DNA from: Desulfococcaceae bacterium | GTDB taxonomy: Bacteria; Desulfobacterota; Desulfobacteria; Desulfobacterales; Desulfosalsimonadaceae | Assembly: GCA_030145385.1 (NCBI GenBank) | Contig: JAQYVU010000020.1 | Coordinates: forward strand, 1 to 54,080 | Length of the DNA: 54,080 nt | Direction of reading: 5' to 3' | Shown: positions 1 through 9,770 of the stretch, one piece after another | How positions within the stretch are numbered: the stretch's first letter is position 1 | Layout of the letters: every line of letters begins with the position of its first letter | Notes under the pieces: generated by a model | Database searches by the model: none | Told to the model about the DNA's origin: nothing | Seen by the model: only the letters and a program-made list of their open reading frames with translations | Position numbers and translations under genes: made by a program

Positions 1-1673
1 AGGCTTTGATTTAAGTCCTGACCAATTCCCGGCACATAAACATTTTCCCAGAATTCCTGTCTCAATTTTTTGACCAGAGATAAGGCTTTTGATAAACCTT
101 CCTCGTTTCTTGACATACCGCAATGATCCCAAAGAATTAATCCAAGCTCACGATGAAATTCCGAAACCGTCCTTGTACCGTTTACAGAGAGCAGTTTGTC
201 TATTTTATTTTGGGCATCATCAATTCCCTGCTTAAATTCCTTGCTGTCTGATACATTGACGTTTGAAAAGGAAGTCTGGGCCAGATATCCGCCAATCGTA
301 TAGGGTATCACAAAATATCCGTCAGCTAAGCCCTGCATAAGTGCACTCGCCCCCAGTCGATTGGCGCCATGATCGGAGAAATTGGCCTCACCCAGAACAA
401 ACAGACCCGGAATGGTGCTCATCAGGTTGTAATCCACCCAAAGGCCGCCCATAGTATAATGAACTGCCGGATAAATCATCATAGGGGTTTTATAAGGATT
501 ATCACCGGATATTTTTTCATACATTTCAAAAAGATTACCGTATCTACCGGCAATTACATTTTCTCCGTCTCGCTTGATGGCATCGGCAAAATCAAGATAC
601 ACGGCCAAACCGGTTTCGCCGACACCTTTTCCCATATCGCACTGTTCTTTTGCATTTCGGGACGCGACATCACGCGGGACAAGATTTCCGAAACTGGGAT
701 ATTTATTCTCCAGATAATAATCTCTTTCCGATTCAGGAATATCTATGGGCAGGCGTTTATCTCCCGGTTTTTTAGGTACCCATACCCGGCCGTCGTTTCG
801 AAGACTTTCACTCATTAAAGTCAGTTTTGATTGAAATGTTCCGTGAACCGGAATACATGTGGGATGAATTTGAGTAAAGCAGGGATTTGAAAAACAAGCG
901 CCCCTTTTATAAGCCCGGAAAGAGGCCGTTACGTTTGACGCCATGGCATTGGTGGAAAGATTAAATACATTCCCGTAGCCGCCGGTTGCAAGAACAACCG
1001 CATGGGCATCATAGGTTTCCATTTCACCAGTGATCAGGTTTCTTACCACGATGCCTCGGGCCTTTCCGTCTACAAGCACCAGATCCATCATTTCCCTGCG
1101 GGAAAAGAGTGTCACCATTCCGGTTGCGACCTGGCGCATGAGTGCGCTGTAAGCACCCAGCAAGAGCTGCTGGCCGGTTTGGCCTTTGGCGTAAAATGTT
1201 CTGGATACCTGGGCGCCGCCAAACGACCGGTTGTCTAAAAATCCGCCGTAATCCCGGGCAAAGGGAATTCCCTGGGCAACACAATGGTCAATAATATTGC
1301 AGCTTAGCTGGGCCAGCCGATAGACATTGGCTTCCCTGGCCCTGAAATCACCACCCTTTATCGTATCATAAAACAGCCGCCAGACGCTGTCTCCGTCATT
1401 GGCGTAATTCTTGGCAGCATTGATACCGCCCTGTGCGGCAATACTGTGTGCCCTTCGCGGACTGTCCTGAATACAGAAATTTTTTACATGATACCCCAAC
1501 TCGGCAAGAGTTGCGGCTGCTGAAGCACCGGCAAGCCCGGTGCCCACCACAATAATATCAAATTTTTTTTTATTTGCGGGATTCACCAGCTTTAAATTAA
1601 ACCGGTGCCGGTCCCATTTTTCAGCCAAAGGACCTTCTGGAATTTTTGCATCTAATTTTATATCCGGTTTCAT
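1..1673 (-). CDS. sdhA: Succinate dehydrogenase/fumarate reductase flavoprotein subunit, partial (C-terminus off the window)
   Basis: Catalytic FAD subunit that interconverts succinate and fumarate at the cytoplasmic face of the membrane. I translated the open frame by hand: about 557 residues are present and the last roughly 80 of a typical 640-residue protein lie beyond the left edge. Visible motifs are the N-terminal dinucleotide fold ([10 protein letters not shown]), the FAD attachment region ([15 protein letters not shown]), the substrate-site motif HPTCIP, the catalytic-Arg region [14 protein letters not shown] and the C-terminal [12 protein letters not shown]. The sequence resembles the Bacillus/Wolinella type with a single diheme anchor. 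ATG at 1673 is chosen over ATG at 1679 because AAGGA lies 6 nt before it. It follows sdhC by 13 nt; sdhB presumably follows off the window. Confidence 0.95.
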   Translation of the reverse strand, partial: MKPDIKLDAKIPEGPLAEKWDRHRFNLKLVNPANKKKFDIIVVGTGLAGASAAATLAELGYHVKNFCIQDSPRRAHSIAAQGGINAAKNYANDGDSVWRLFYDTIKGGDFRAREANVYRLAQLSCNIIDHCVAQGIPFARDYGGFLDNRSFGGAQVSRTFYAKGQTGQQLLLGAYSALMRQVATGMVTLFSRREMMDLVLVDGKARGIVVRNLITGEMETYDAHAVVLATGGYGNVFNLSTNAMASNVTASFRAYKRGACFSNPCFTQIHPTCIPVHGTFQSKLTLMSESLRNDGRVWVPKKPGDKRLPIDIPESERDYYLENKYPSFGNLVPRDVASRNAKEQCDMGKGVGETGLAVYLDFADAIKRDGENVIAGRYGNLFEMYEKISGDNPYKTPMMIYPAVHYTMGGLWVDYNLMSTIPGLFVLGEANFSDHGANRLGASALMQGLADGYFVIPYTIGGYLAQTSFSNVNVSDSKEFKQGIDDAQNKIDKLLSVNGTRTVSEFHRELGLILWDHCGMSRNEEGLSKALSLVKKLRQEFWENVYVPGIGQDLNQS

Positions 1674-1686
1674 AACCATTCCTTAA

Positions 1687-2328
1687 TTACATGATAAAAC
1701 TGACATACGCTGGGATAAGACCAAATCCGGCGGCAACCAGTATGCTTAATACAATACCCAGCTTTTTTATTCCCGGCATGTATTTGGGATGGTTCGCGCC
1801 GAGTGTCTGGAAAAGACTCCAAAACCCGTGACTGACGTGGATGGCGACAATAATTACCGCAACGGTATAGAAGACAACATACGGCAGCATGGCAAATGTC
1901 GCGTCAACCGCCTGAAATACGGTTTGAAGGGAGTGATCAATAAAATGAAAGTTTAACAGATGAACGACCACAAAAAGGACAATCAACACACCCGTATAGG
2001 GCATGGTGGCGGAACCGATGCTGCGCCCGCCGGCGTTCCTGTTGACCTGATATCGAACAGGCCGTGCCTGCAGATTCTGCCAGAACAGGATCAAACCCGT
2101 GGAGATATGAATGACGGCAAACGTCAGCAAACCGAATTCAGCAACACGAATCAAGGGACCTAAAGCATGCAGGTGCTCCACATAGGACAGGAAAAGCTCT
2201 TTTCCGGCATACAGGGTTAAATTTCCAATCAAATGGATTAAAAGGAAAAGACAAAATCCCAAGCCGGTAAGCGCCATCAACAGCTTCTTACCGATTGAGG
2301 AAGCAAGCATTGTAATAAACCAGTTCAT
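1687..2328 (-). CDS. sdhC: Succinate dehydrogenase/fumarate reductase cytochrome b subunit (diheme anchor)
   Basis: Membrane anchor of about 213 residues that carries electrons between the flavoprotein/iron-sulfur arm and menaquinone. About five hydrophobic helices are visible. Histidines within helices (LIHLIGN, VIHISTG, VVHLLNFH, AIHVSHG) fit the four axial ligands of the two b hemes in the SdhC b558/FrdC family. Start: ATG at 2328 has GGAG 8 nt upstream; an ATG 21 nt further upstream has no ribosome binding site. With a diheme anchor, succinate oxidation by menaquinone would be coupled to the membrane potential, which is expected of syntrophs and sulfate reducers (family knowledge, not shown here). 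Confidence 0.93.
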   Translation of the reverse strand: MNWFITMLASSIGKKLLMALTGLGFCLFLLIHLIGNLTLYAGKELFLSYVEHLHALGPLIRVAEFGLLTFAVIHISTGLILFWQNLQARPVRYQVNRNAGGRSIGSATMPYTGVLIVLFVVVHLLNFHFIDHSLQTVFQAVDATFAMLPYVVFYTVAVIIVAIHVSHGFWSLFQTLGANHPKYMPGIKKLGIVLSILVAAGFGLIPAYVSFIM

Positions 2329-2436
2329 CACAAATTCTCCAGATGACATATTATGAACAATTTAATGGTCATCAGTTAAACCGCTGGCACGAAAAACTGG
2401 AAAAGAAGAAGTCAGCGATTGTTCTGTGTGTAATTT

Positions 2437-3312
2437 TTATGACGGAAAAATTTCAGCACTCATCTCGCCGATGTATCCCAGATTTTCACAGACATGGACA
2501 CCGGCATTATTCAATGCTTCAATTTTGGCCGTCGCCGAACCGCTGCTGCCGCTGATAATGGCGCCGGCATGCCCCATGCGGCGGCCGGGAGGGGCTGTGA
2601 TTCCGGCTATAAAACCGATAACCGGCTTGGTTACATTGGATTTGATATATTCGGCGGCATCTTCTTCCGCGCTTCCCCCGATTTCGCCGACCATCACAAT
2701 ACCCTTTGTTTCAGGGTCATTTTCAAATGCTTCCAGGCAGTCAATAAAATTGGTGCCGTTAATCGGGTCACCGCCGATGCCGATGCAGGTCGTCTGACCG
2801 ATTCCCTGACCGGTAAGCTGGAATACCACTTCATAAGTCAGCGTTCCGGATCTGGATACCACACCGATGGGCCCACCGGGTTTGTGTATCTGGGCCGGCA
2901 TAATACCGATTTTTGCCTGGCCGGGCGAGATAATCCCGGGGCAGTTTGGCCCGATCAAACGCGAACCGGATCCGTTGATCGACTGTTTGATCTTCATCAT
3001 GTCCAGCACCGGGATCCCTTCGGTAATGGCAACAATTAACTCAATACCGGCATCCACGGATTCCATAATCGCATCAGCGGCAAACGGCGGAGGAACAAAA
3101 ATCATGCTGCAGTTAGCCCGGGTGTGTTGCACAGCTTCGGCCACGCCATTAAACACCGGGATACCGTCCATGTCCAGACCGCCTTTACCGGGTGTTACAC
3201 CGGCAACCACATTGGTGCCATAGGAGACACACTGGCGGGTATGAAACTGTCCTTCCTTGCCGGTTATTCCCTGAACAAGCAATCGCGTATCGGAATTAAC
3301 GAAAACACTCAT
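2437..3312 (-). CDS. sucD: Succinyl-CoA ligase (ADP/GDP-forming) alpha subunit
   Basis: Converts succinyl-CoA to succinate with substrate-level phosphorylation, together with SucC. The 291-residue length is normal. The N-terminal CoA-binding fold includes TGKEGQFHT and [18 protein letters not shown] follows mid-protein. The phospho-accepting histidine is His248 in [11 protein letters not shown]. The ATG is preceded by AAGGA with an 8-nt spacer. It lies 40 nt after sucC and precedes sdhC, so the product succinate feeds directly to the next encoded enzyme. Confidence 0.97.
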   Translation of the reverse strand: MSVFVNSDTRLLVQGITGKEGQFHTRQCVSYGTNVVAGVTPGKGGLDMDGIPVFNGVAEAVQHTRANCSMIFVPPPFAADAIMESVDAGIELIVAITEGIPVLDMMKIKQSINGSGSRLIGPNCPGIISPGQAKIGIMPAQIHKPGGPIGVVSRSGTLTYEVVFQLTGQGIGQTTCIGIGGDPINGTNFIDCLEAFENDPETKGIVMVGEIGGSAEEDAAEYIKSNVTKPVIGFIAGITAPPGRRMGHAGAIISGSSGSATAKIEALNNAGVHVCENLGYIGEMSAEIFPS

Positions 3313-3352
3313 GTTAATTTTCCTTATTGTCTAATAAAATCTTATCATCGAA

Positions 3353-4516
3353 TTAAGAGGCAGCAATTTTTGCCACAATTTCACCGGTCGATTTCATATC
3401 ATCGGCTGTGAAAAGATCCAGACCGGATTCTGCAAGAATCCGTCTTCCCTCTTCGACATTCGTTCCTTCCATCCTTACAACCAGCGGTACTTTTATTTCT
3501 GTTTTCCGAGCGGCTTCCACAACGCCTTTTGCCAGGACATCACAACGGAGAATACCGCCGAAAATATTAATCAATATGGCTTTTACCTTGTCATCGCTTA
3601 AAATAATCTTAAATCCGTTTTCAACCATTTCAGCTGTGGCTCCGCCGCCTACATCAAGAAAGTTGGCCGGTTCCGCGCCGGCCAGTTTGATGGTATCCAT
3701 GACGGCCATGGCCAGACCTGCGCCATTGACCATATTGCCAACTGTCCCATCGAGATTAATATAGTTTAAATTATATTTTGATGCTTCAACATCCAACGGA
3801 TCTTCTTCATCAAGATCTCGAAATTCCAGGAGATCTTTATGCCGGAACAAGGCATTGTCATCAAAGTCCATTTTGGCATCCAAAGCCAGCACCCGGTTTT
3901 CTTTTGTAATGACCAGCGGGTTGATCTCAACCATGGAGCAGTCATTTTCAATAAATAAATGATACAGACGGGTCAGCATTTGAGAGAATTCTTTAATCAC
4001 GGCAGACGGAAGATTTAAACCAAAAGACACTTTCCGGCAATGAAACGGCTGGATACCGCTTAAGGGATTGATATGAACTTTTATGATCTTTTCAGGAGTG
4101 GTTGCTGCAACCTCTTCGATATCCATTCCGCCGGCCTCACTGGCAATCACCAGGATACAGGCGGTTTCCCTGTCCGGAATAAGGCTTAAATATAATTCTT
4201 TCTCGATATTAACGCCTGCTTCCACAAGTACCTGTTTAACGATTTTGCCTTCCGGGCCTGTCTGATGCGTCACCAGATTCATACCGATAATAGCTTCCGT
4301 ATGTTTACAAACTTCATCCAGAGACTGCGCAAGCTGAACACCGCCGCCCTTCCCTCGACCGCCGGCATGAATCTGGGCCTTTACAACCACGGGGAAATGG
4401 CCAATTTCTGAAGCTATTTGTCTGGCTTTTTCAGAATCAAGCGCCAGCCCCCCGTTGGGGGTCGGTACCTGATATTTTCTAAAAATTTGTTTTGCCTGGA
4501 ATTCATGAATTTTCAT
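3353..4516 (-). CDS. sucC: Succinyl-CoA ligase (ADP-forming) beta subunit
   Basis: ATP-grasp subunit of 387 residues, the usual SucC length, which binds nucleotide and succinate. The N-terminal [20 protein letters not shown] and the glycine-rich [15 protein letters not shown] loop are typical of the ATP-grasp domain. The C-terminal flavodoxin-like domain has [13 protein letters not shown] and [15 protein letters not shown] lies 8 nt before the ATG. It is separated from the upstream biotin carboxyltransferase gene by 187 nt containing a large imperfect palindrome (see 4541-4699), unusual inside an otherwise tight operon. Confidence 0.97.
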   Translation of the reverse strand: MKIHEFQAKQIFRKYQVPTPNGGLALDSEKARQIASEIGHFPVVVKAQIHAGGRGKGGGVQLAQSLDEVCKHTEAIIGMNLVTHQTGPEGKIVKQVLVEAGVNIEKELYLSLIPDRETACILVIASEAGGMDIEEVAATTPEKIIKVHINPLSGIQPFHCRKVSFGLNLPSAVIKEFSQMLTRLYHLFIENDCSMVEINPLVITKENRVLALDAKMDFDDNALFRHKDLLEFRDLDEEDPLDVEASKYNLNYINLDGTVGNMVNGAGLAMAVMDTIKLAGAEPANFLDVGGGATAEMVENGFKIILSDDKVKAILINIFGGILRCDVLAKGVVEAARKTEIKVPLVVRMEGTNVEEGRRILAESGLDLFTADDMKSTGEIVAKIAAS

Positions 4517-4540
4517 ATGTTTTTCTCCAGCCTTAAATTA

Positions 4541-4699
4541 GCTTTGATGGTCCCGTAAAAGTAGCAGGATGGCTAATTTAAAAGTTTCATATACAAGTCG
4601 TAGTGGTTTTTCAGGCTCGAAATTATACATGTCGTATCTTGAGTGCCTGAAAAACTGCTACAACGCAGTAGATGGGACTTTTTACGGCGCCATCAACTT
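4541..4699. repeat. Nested imperfect palindromic element, possible REP/MITE-like repeat
   Basis: The outer arms at 4544-4560 and 4680-4696 are inverted copies matching at 15 of 17 positions. The inner arms at 4600-4616 and 4645-4661 are inverted copies that pair along all 17 positions if two G-U pairs are allowed. Together they could fold into a long cruciform or RNA hairpin of about 155 nt between oadA and sucC. The layout fits a small mobile palindromic element or an RNA processing/stabilising structure. No transposase and no second copy were seen in the window. Confidence 0.7.
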
Positions 4700-4703
4700 A
4701 AAA

Positions 4704-6725
4704 CTATCCGATAACACAGAGCACATCATTCTTGGAAACAGAATCACCGCTCTTGTAATTAATTGCTTTAATAGTTCCACTGACCGGTGCTGGCAGGGAA
4801 TTTTCCATCTTCATGGCTTCAAGCACCACAACAGGATCTCCCTTTTCAACCGAATCGCCGACTTCTTTTGAATAGCTGACAATCATTCCGGGCATAGGCG
4901 CTGGAAGGGGAATGCCTTCAGCTGCTGCTGCAGGTTTAGGTGCCGGTGCTGCAACTGGTTTGGGTGCCGGCGGTGTTGGCGGTGCTGGCGCTGAAGGTGC
5001 CGGAACTGTAGCTGCTGCTTGCGGTTGTGGCTGAGTCGGCATCGCAGGGGGTGCCGGCGGCTGTGCATAACTTATGACCGGCTGTCCGCCAGGCTCGTCC
5101 ACACTGACTTCAAAATATTCATCTTCGATAAATACGTTAAAAGTTCGGGTGTTCTCACCTTTTTCCGGTGATTCGCCAGAAGATTTATCCACAAGTTTGC
5201 CGGCCTTGGCTTTTGCCATAATCTCATCTGCTTTTTTGACATCTTCAAGGGTCCTGGCTTTCAAAGAATCCGGAGGCGTTTCTTTTCCGTATTTGTACAT
5301 CAAAAATTTTTTACCGGTCACCGGGTATAGCGTATACAAAATAATATCTTCAAGATCAGTTGTCAGACCTTTGACTTCACTTTTGGCTTTTTCCAGTTCA
5401 GGTTCAAGCACTTCACCGGGCCGGCAGGTAATTGGTTTTGTACCTCTTTCATACCCTTTCAAAGCTTTTTTCTGCAACTTTGAACTGATGGGAACCGCTG
5501 TTTTTCCGTATAACCCATAGCACAGATCTTTTACCTGGGCTGTAATCATCTTGTAATCTTCATCTTCATCATCAAACAATACGTTATTGACTGTCTGGGT
5601 GCCGACGATCTGGCTGGTTGGTGTGACCAGCGGAATCTGTCCGAGATCTTTCCTGACCCGGGGCAGCTCGGCAAATACTTCATCGATCCGGTCCAGAGCA
5701 TCCATTTCACGCAGCTGATTAACCAGGTTGGAAAGCATTCCCCCGGGGGTCTGGTGAAGCAATACGTTAATATCAATAATCGAAACCTTGGAGTCATCTA
5801 AAAGATGCTTGTATTTAGGGAGCACTTCTTTTTCCAGAACAACATTAATGTCAGCCAATTTCTTGATATCAAAACCGGTATCCCGATTGGTGCCGATCAA
5901 AGACATCACCAGCGGTTCAACTGCCGGATGAGATGTCCGATACGCATAACTGGACATACAGGTATCAATGATATCAACACCGGCCTCAACAGCTTTTAAA
6001 TGAGTCATGGGTGCCATGCCGGAAGTAAAATGACTGTGCAGATGAATGGGAATATCCGTGGTTTCCTTTAAGGCTTTAATCAACTCAAATGCATCATAGG
6101 GGGCCATTAAACCGGCCATATCCTTAATGCAGATACTGTCCGCCTTCATTTTTTCAAGATCTTTGGCTTTATTGATATAGTAATCCAGGTTGTAGACTTC
6201 ACCGCCCATGCGCGGCTCGGTTAATGAATAACAAATGCATCCCTGAAAATGCTTATCGCAGTCTTTGATTGCGGCAACCACTGTTTCAAAATTTCGAAAA
6301 TCGTTTAATGCATCAAAGGTTCTGAAGATATCCATTCCGTTTTCTGCTGCTTTTTCAACAAACGCCCGGGCGACATCATCCGCATAATTACGGTACCCAA
6401 CGACATTTTGTCCTCTTAGCAGCATGGAAAAAGGTGTTTTCTTAATGTAGCGCTTTAAGGTGCGAAGCCGCTGCCATGGGTCTTCATTTAAAAATCGATG
6501 CATCGTATCAAAGGTTGCGCCGCCCCAGACTTCCACGCCCCAAAAACCGATTTCATCCATCATTTCGGCAACCGGTATCATGTCCTCGGTTCGTCCCCGG
6601 GTGGCAAAAAGGGACTGATGCCCGTCCCGAAGTGTCAAATCCTGAATTTTTACCGGATTATCTGCCTTGGGGCGGTTCTCATAATCTTTAATTGCCTGCA
6701 TCTGTACTTTAAAATGATCACTCAT
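4704..6725 (-). CDS. oadA: Biotin-dependent carboxyltransferase, 5S-type domain fused to biotin carrier (pyruvate/oxaloacetate, probable transcarboxylase subunit)
   Basis: About 673 residues. The N-terminal HMG-CoA-lyase-like carboxyltransferase barrel begins at DLTLRDGHQSLFATR (near residue 20) with metal ligands in HLHSHFTSG. A conserved carboxylase domain follows, then a Pro/Ala-rich linker (about 555-610), then a biotinyl domain with EAMKMEN; the biotin-accepting Lys is 35 residues from the C-terminus, the standard distance. Family members are OadA/PycB and the transcarboxylase 5S subunit. Next to the 12S-like gene and the mutase cluster, methylmalonyl-CoA:pyruvate carboxyl transfer is the best inference; no biotin carboxylase gene is nearby. 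Start: ATG at 6725 has GAGGAG 6 nt upstream, better than ATG at 6755. Confidence 0.92.
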   Translation of the reverse strand: MSDHFKVQMQAIKDYENRPKADNPVKIQDLTLRDGHQSLFATRGRTEDMIPVAEMMDEIGFWGVEVWGGATFDTMHRFLNEDPWQRLRTLKRYIKKTPFSMLLRGQNVVGYRNYADDVARAFVEKAAENGMDIFRTFDALNDFRNFETVVAAIKDCDKHFQGCICYSLTEPRMGGEVYNLDYYINKAKDLEKMKADSICIKDMAGLMAPYDAFELIKALKETTDIPIHLHSHFTSGMAPMTHLKAVEAGVDIIDTCMSSYAYRTSHPAVEPLVMSLIGTNRDTGFDIKKLADINVVLEKEVLPKYKHLLDDSKVSIIDINVLLHQTPGGMLSNLVNQLREMDALDRIDEVFAELPRVRKDLGQIPLVTPTSQIVGTQTVNNVLFDDEDEDYKMITAQVKDLCYGLYGKTAVPISSKLQKKALKGYERGTKPITCRPGEVLEPELEKAKSEVKGLTTDLEDIILYTLYPVTGKKFLMYKYGKETPPDSLKARTLEDVKKADEIMAKAKAGKLVDKSSGESPEKGENTRTFNVFIEDEYFEVSVDEPGGQPVISYAQPPAPPAMPTQPQPQAAATVPAPSAPAPPTPPAPKPVAAPAPKPAAAAEGIPLPAPMPGMIVSYSKEVGDSVEKGDPVVVLEAMKMENSLPAPVSGTIKAINYKSGDSVSKNDVLCVIG

Positions 6726-6837
6726 TGGAATCTCCTCATTAATATCTTGTGACATATAAATAAATTCTTAACGTCTGAAACGTTTCAAATTTTTTGATTA
6801 ATTATTTTTTTAAATTAGACCATAAAACATTAGCAAA

Positions 6838-7071
6838 TCAGAACTTTTGTCTCGATCCGTGAAATGCTTTCATCTGCATCAAAGAACGCATCTGCATTTG
6901 CTGCTGCCGTCCGCTGATACCCCATAAGTTCATAACAAGCGATGTTTCTTGTATCGTTTCAGGAACCGTATCAGCCAATTGAGACATAGAAAATGCTGCT
7001 GCCTCCTGTTCTGATTTTATATAGTGGGTAACTGCAGCAATTGCGGCAATCTTCTTTTTTCTATCCGACAT
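6838..7071 (-). CDS. Small accessory protein of the biotin-carboxylase/transcarboxylase cluster
   Basis: A 77-residue protein between the 12S-like and the 5S/biotin genes, with GAGG a few nt before its ATG. It starts with a basic/Ala-rich segment (KKKIAAIAAV) and ends with a Met/Gln-rich segment containing Trp50 and GRQQQMQMR (54-62). I recall small proteins with a C-terminal W-x(3)-GRQ-x(2)-M motif beside methylmalonyl-CoA carboxyltransferase genes, but no function is established to my knowledge. It may help assemble the complex, like the small delta/epsilon subunits of decarboxylases. It has no convincing membrane helix. Confidence 0.7.
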   Translation of the reverse strand: MSDRKKKIAAIAAVTHYIKSEQEAAAFSMSQLADTVPETIQETSLVMNLWGISGRQQQMQMRSLMQMKAFHGSRQKF

Positions 7072-7123
7072 ACCATCCTCAATTCATATATTGTATTAAA
7101 ATAAACAAATAAAGCTTCTGGCT

Positions 7124-8677
7124 TTAAGCAGGAATATTACCATGTTTTTTTGGCGGCAGCGTCTGGCGCTTATTATACATGATCTCCAGTGCTTCAATTA
7201 ACCGCATCCGCGTTTCGCTGGGAACAATCACGTCATCAATGTAGCCACGGCTGGCAGCACAATATGGATTAGAAAAAAGTTCACGGTATTCATCAATTTT
7301 TTCCTGCCGTTTGGCTTTTGGATCATCCGCACTGTTGATTTCTTTACGATGAATAATATTTGCCGCACCATCTGCGCCCATTACCGCAATTTCTGCGTTC
7401 GGCCAGGCAAAAGCAAAATCCGCACCCAGATGTTTCGAAGACATGGCAATATAAGCCCCACCATAGTCTTTACGGACGATCACAAGCAGTTTGGGAACAG
7501 TTGCTTCGGAATAGCACCATAAGAGTTTTGCGCCATGACGGATAATCCCGCCCCATTCCTGGTTGCTACCCGGCATATATCCGGGAACATCGGACAGGGT
7601 CAGTAAGGGGATATTAAAGGCATCACAAAAACGTATAAATCGTGTGGCCTTATCAGATGCATCAATATCAAGACACCCGGCCATTACTTTGGGCTGGTTA
7701 GCAATAATGCCGATACTTTTTCCGTTTAAACGGGCAAAACAGACAATAATATTCTGTGCAAAATGGGCATGGGGTTCAAAGAATTCACCATTATCGACAA
7801 TATTGCGGATTATATCTTTCATGTCATAGGACTGGCTCGGGTCATCCGGCACAATCGAGTCAAGTTCCGTCGCAATTCGGTTGGGATCATCAGCGGAAGG
7901 CAGGATCGGGGGGTCTTCCATATTATTTGACGGCAGAAAAGAAAGAAGAAGCTTAATGTTATTGATCGCATCCTCATCTGATTCGCAGGCAAAGTGGGCC
8001 ACACCGCTTTTTTCATTATGTGTCATTGCACCGCCAAGATCTTCAAATGTAATAACCTCACCGGTAACCGATTTAATGACTTCCGGACCGGTAATAAACA
8101 TATGGCTGGTATTTTTTACCATAAAAATCCAGTCGGTCATGGCCGGGGAATAAACCGCCCCTCCGGCGGTCGGTCCCATGATTGCTGAAATTTGTGGGAT
8201 CACGCCCGAGCACTGCGAATTTCGATAAAAAATTTCTCCGTAACCACACAGAGCATCAACCCCTTCCTGAATCCGGGCCCCACCGGAATCATTCATGCCG
8301 ACAACGGGTGTGCCGGCCTTGTGCGCCATATCCATAATCTTACAGATTTTTTTGGCATGCATTTCACCGAGAGAACCGGCCCTTGACGTAAAATCCTGTG
8401 CATATGCAAAAACCGGACGGCCGTCAACATACCCATAACCGGTAACCACACCGTCGGATGGGATTTCGGTATTTTCCATTCCGAAATTAACACATCGATG
8501 CTTGACAAACATGTCAACTTCACGAAAAGTGCCGGAATCAAAAAGCACATCCAGCCTTTCCCGTGCCGTCAGCTTGCCTTTTTCTTTGTGTTTGGCTACA
8601 TTTTTTTCACCACCCTGCTCCAAAAGCTTGCTCTTCAGGGCCTGCAATTCATTAATTTTATCTGTAACACTACCCAT
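7124..8677 (-). CDS. mmdA: Methylmalonyl-CoA/propionyl-CoA carboxyltransferase subunit (12S / PccB / MmdA family)
   Basis: A 517-residue member of the acyl-CoA carboxyltransferase family that moves a carboxyl group between biotin and propionyl-CoA. Two crotonase-fold halves are visible: the N-terminal half with NDSGGARIQEGVDALCGYGE (oxyanion glycines) and the C-terminal half with DVPGYMPGSNQEWGGIIRHG. Length matches PccB/12S (about 510-520). Start ATG at 8677 has AGGA 8 nt upstream. With the fused 5S-biotin protein encoded two genes downstream and no biotin carboxylase, a transcarboxylase (propionyl-CoA + oxaloacetate to methylmalonyl-CoA + pyruvate, reversible) is more likely than an ATP-dependent carboxylase. 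This is inference from context. Confidence 0.93.
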   Translation of the reverse strand: MGSVTDKINELQALKSKLLEQGGEKNVAKHKEKGKLTARERLDVLFDSGTFREVDMFVKHRCVNFGMENTEIPSDGVVTGYGYVDGRPVFAYAQDFTSRAGSLGEMHAKKICKIMDMAHKAGTPVVGMNDSGGARIQEGVDALCGYGEIFYRNSQCSGVIPQISAIMGPTAGGAVYSPAMTDWIFMVKNTSHMFITGPEVIKSVTGEVITFEDLGGAMTHNEKSGVAHFACESDEDAINNIKLLLSFLPSNNMEDPPILPSADDPNRIATELDSIVPDDPSQSYDMKDIIRNIVDNGEFFEPHAHFAQNIIVCFARLNGKSIGIIANQPKVMAGCLDIDASDKATRFIRFCDAFNIPLLTLSDVPGYMPGSNQEWGGIIRHGAKLLWCYSEATVPKLLVIVRKDYGGAYIAMSSKHLGADFAFAWPNAEIAVMGADGAANIIHRKEINSADDPKAKRQEKIDEYRELFSNPYCAASRGYIDDVIVPSETRMRLIEALEIMYNKRQTLPPKKHGNIPA

Positions 8678-8792
8678 TTTCCTATCCTTTCATCTCAACC
8701 CGTACATAAACTTATCAATTTTCAAGATCTTAAAATTTAAAATAATGTAACAAAAAAAATAATTAATCAAGTATATCTGAAATGTGTCTGAT

Positions 8793-9770
8793 CTAGTTAT
8801 TAAGAGAATTTAATAATTTTTTCACTGCAGCTGTTGGCGTCGATGCTCCTCTTTCAACTTCACGGGTTAAATCGGGCAATAATTTTTGAACCTCGGGAAT
8901 TTGATAAAACCAGTCCTTTAATCCCTCTTCGAGTAAAGTCCGCATCCAGGCAAGGGCTTGTTTTTTTCGTTTCTGTTCAAGGGCACAGGTGGCAGTCAAT
9001 TGTTTATGATGCTTCAAAACCGTTTCCCATACTTCGTCAATACCGTGAATATGCAGTGCACTGCAGGTCAATACAGGTGGCAACCACTCAGCTGTGTCGG
9101 CTGAAAAAAGATGCATGGCATCCGCATAAATTTGCTTTGCCTGCAGGGCTTTTTCAAGATTATCTCCATCCGCCTTGTTCACAACAATCGCATCAGCCAG
9201 TTCAAGAATACCCCGTTTGATACCCTGCAAATCATCTCCGGCTCCGGCAAGCATTAAAAGGAGAAAAAAATCTACCATGGAGGCAACCGACACTTCAGAT
9301 TGGCCGACGCCAACTGTCTCGACCATGATAACATCAAAACCGGCGGCTTCACATACGAGCAGAGATTCACGTGTTTTGCGTGACACTCCGCCCAGCGTTC
9401 CGCCTGCAGGGGAAGGACGGATAAATGCGTTGGGCTGGACGGACAGTTTTTCCATCCGGGTCTTATCCCCTAAAATACTGCCGCCGCTTTGCGTACTGCT
9501 GGGGTCAACCGCCAGAATCGCCACCCGGTGTCCGTGTTCAACAAGATTCATTCCCAGACTTTCAATAAATGTACTTTTACCGACACCCGGCACACCGCTA
9601 ATTCCCAGCCGGATCGCATTGCCGGAAAACGGAAGGAGCCGGTCAAGCACTTTTGTTGTCAGTTCCTGATGTTTCGGCAGGGAACTCTCGATCAGGGTTA
9701 TAGTTTTGGCAAGCGCCTTGCGATTTCCGGCACAAACGCCCTGAACATAGTATTCAGGATTGTTTTCCAT
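8793..9770 (-). CDS. meaB: Methylmalonyl-CoA mutase-associated GTPase MeaB/ArgK
   Basis: A 325-residue G3E-family GTPase that loads and protects the adenosylcobalamin cofactor of methylmalonyl-CoA mutase. Walker A is GVPGVGKST (about residues 59-67), followed by AVDPSSTQSGGSILGDKTRM, VETVGVGQSE and the guanine-specificity motif VNKADGD. The start codon overlaps the mutase stop by one base (TAATG), so the two proteins are probably translationally coupled. The C-terminal third is helical, as in the dimerisation arm of MeaB. Confidence 0.96.
   Translation of the reverse strand: MENNPEYYVQGVCAGNRKALAKTITLIESSLPKHQELTTKVLDRLLPFSGNAIRLGISGVPGVGKSTFIESLGMNLVEHGHRVAILAVDPSSTQSGGSILGDKTRMEKLSVQPNAFIRPSPAGGTLGGVSRKTRESLLVCEAAGFDVIMVETVGVGQSEVSVASMVDFFLLLMLAGAGDDLQGIKRGILELADAIVVNKADGDNLEKALQAKQIYADAMHLFSADTAEWLPPVLTCSALHIHGIDEVWETVLKHHKQLTATCALEQKRKKQALAWMRTLLEEGLKDWFYQIPEVQKLLPDLTREVERGASTPTAAVKKLLNSLNN

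Noticed and set aside
369-818. 149-codon plus-strand open frame
   Set aside because: Antisense shadow of the clearly coding sdhA frame.
4569-4871. 100-codon plus-strand open frame
   Set aside because: It runs through the palindromic element and antisense to the oadA biotin domain; no ribosome site and no protein-like composition.
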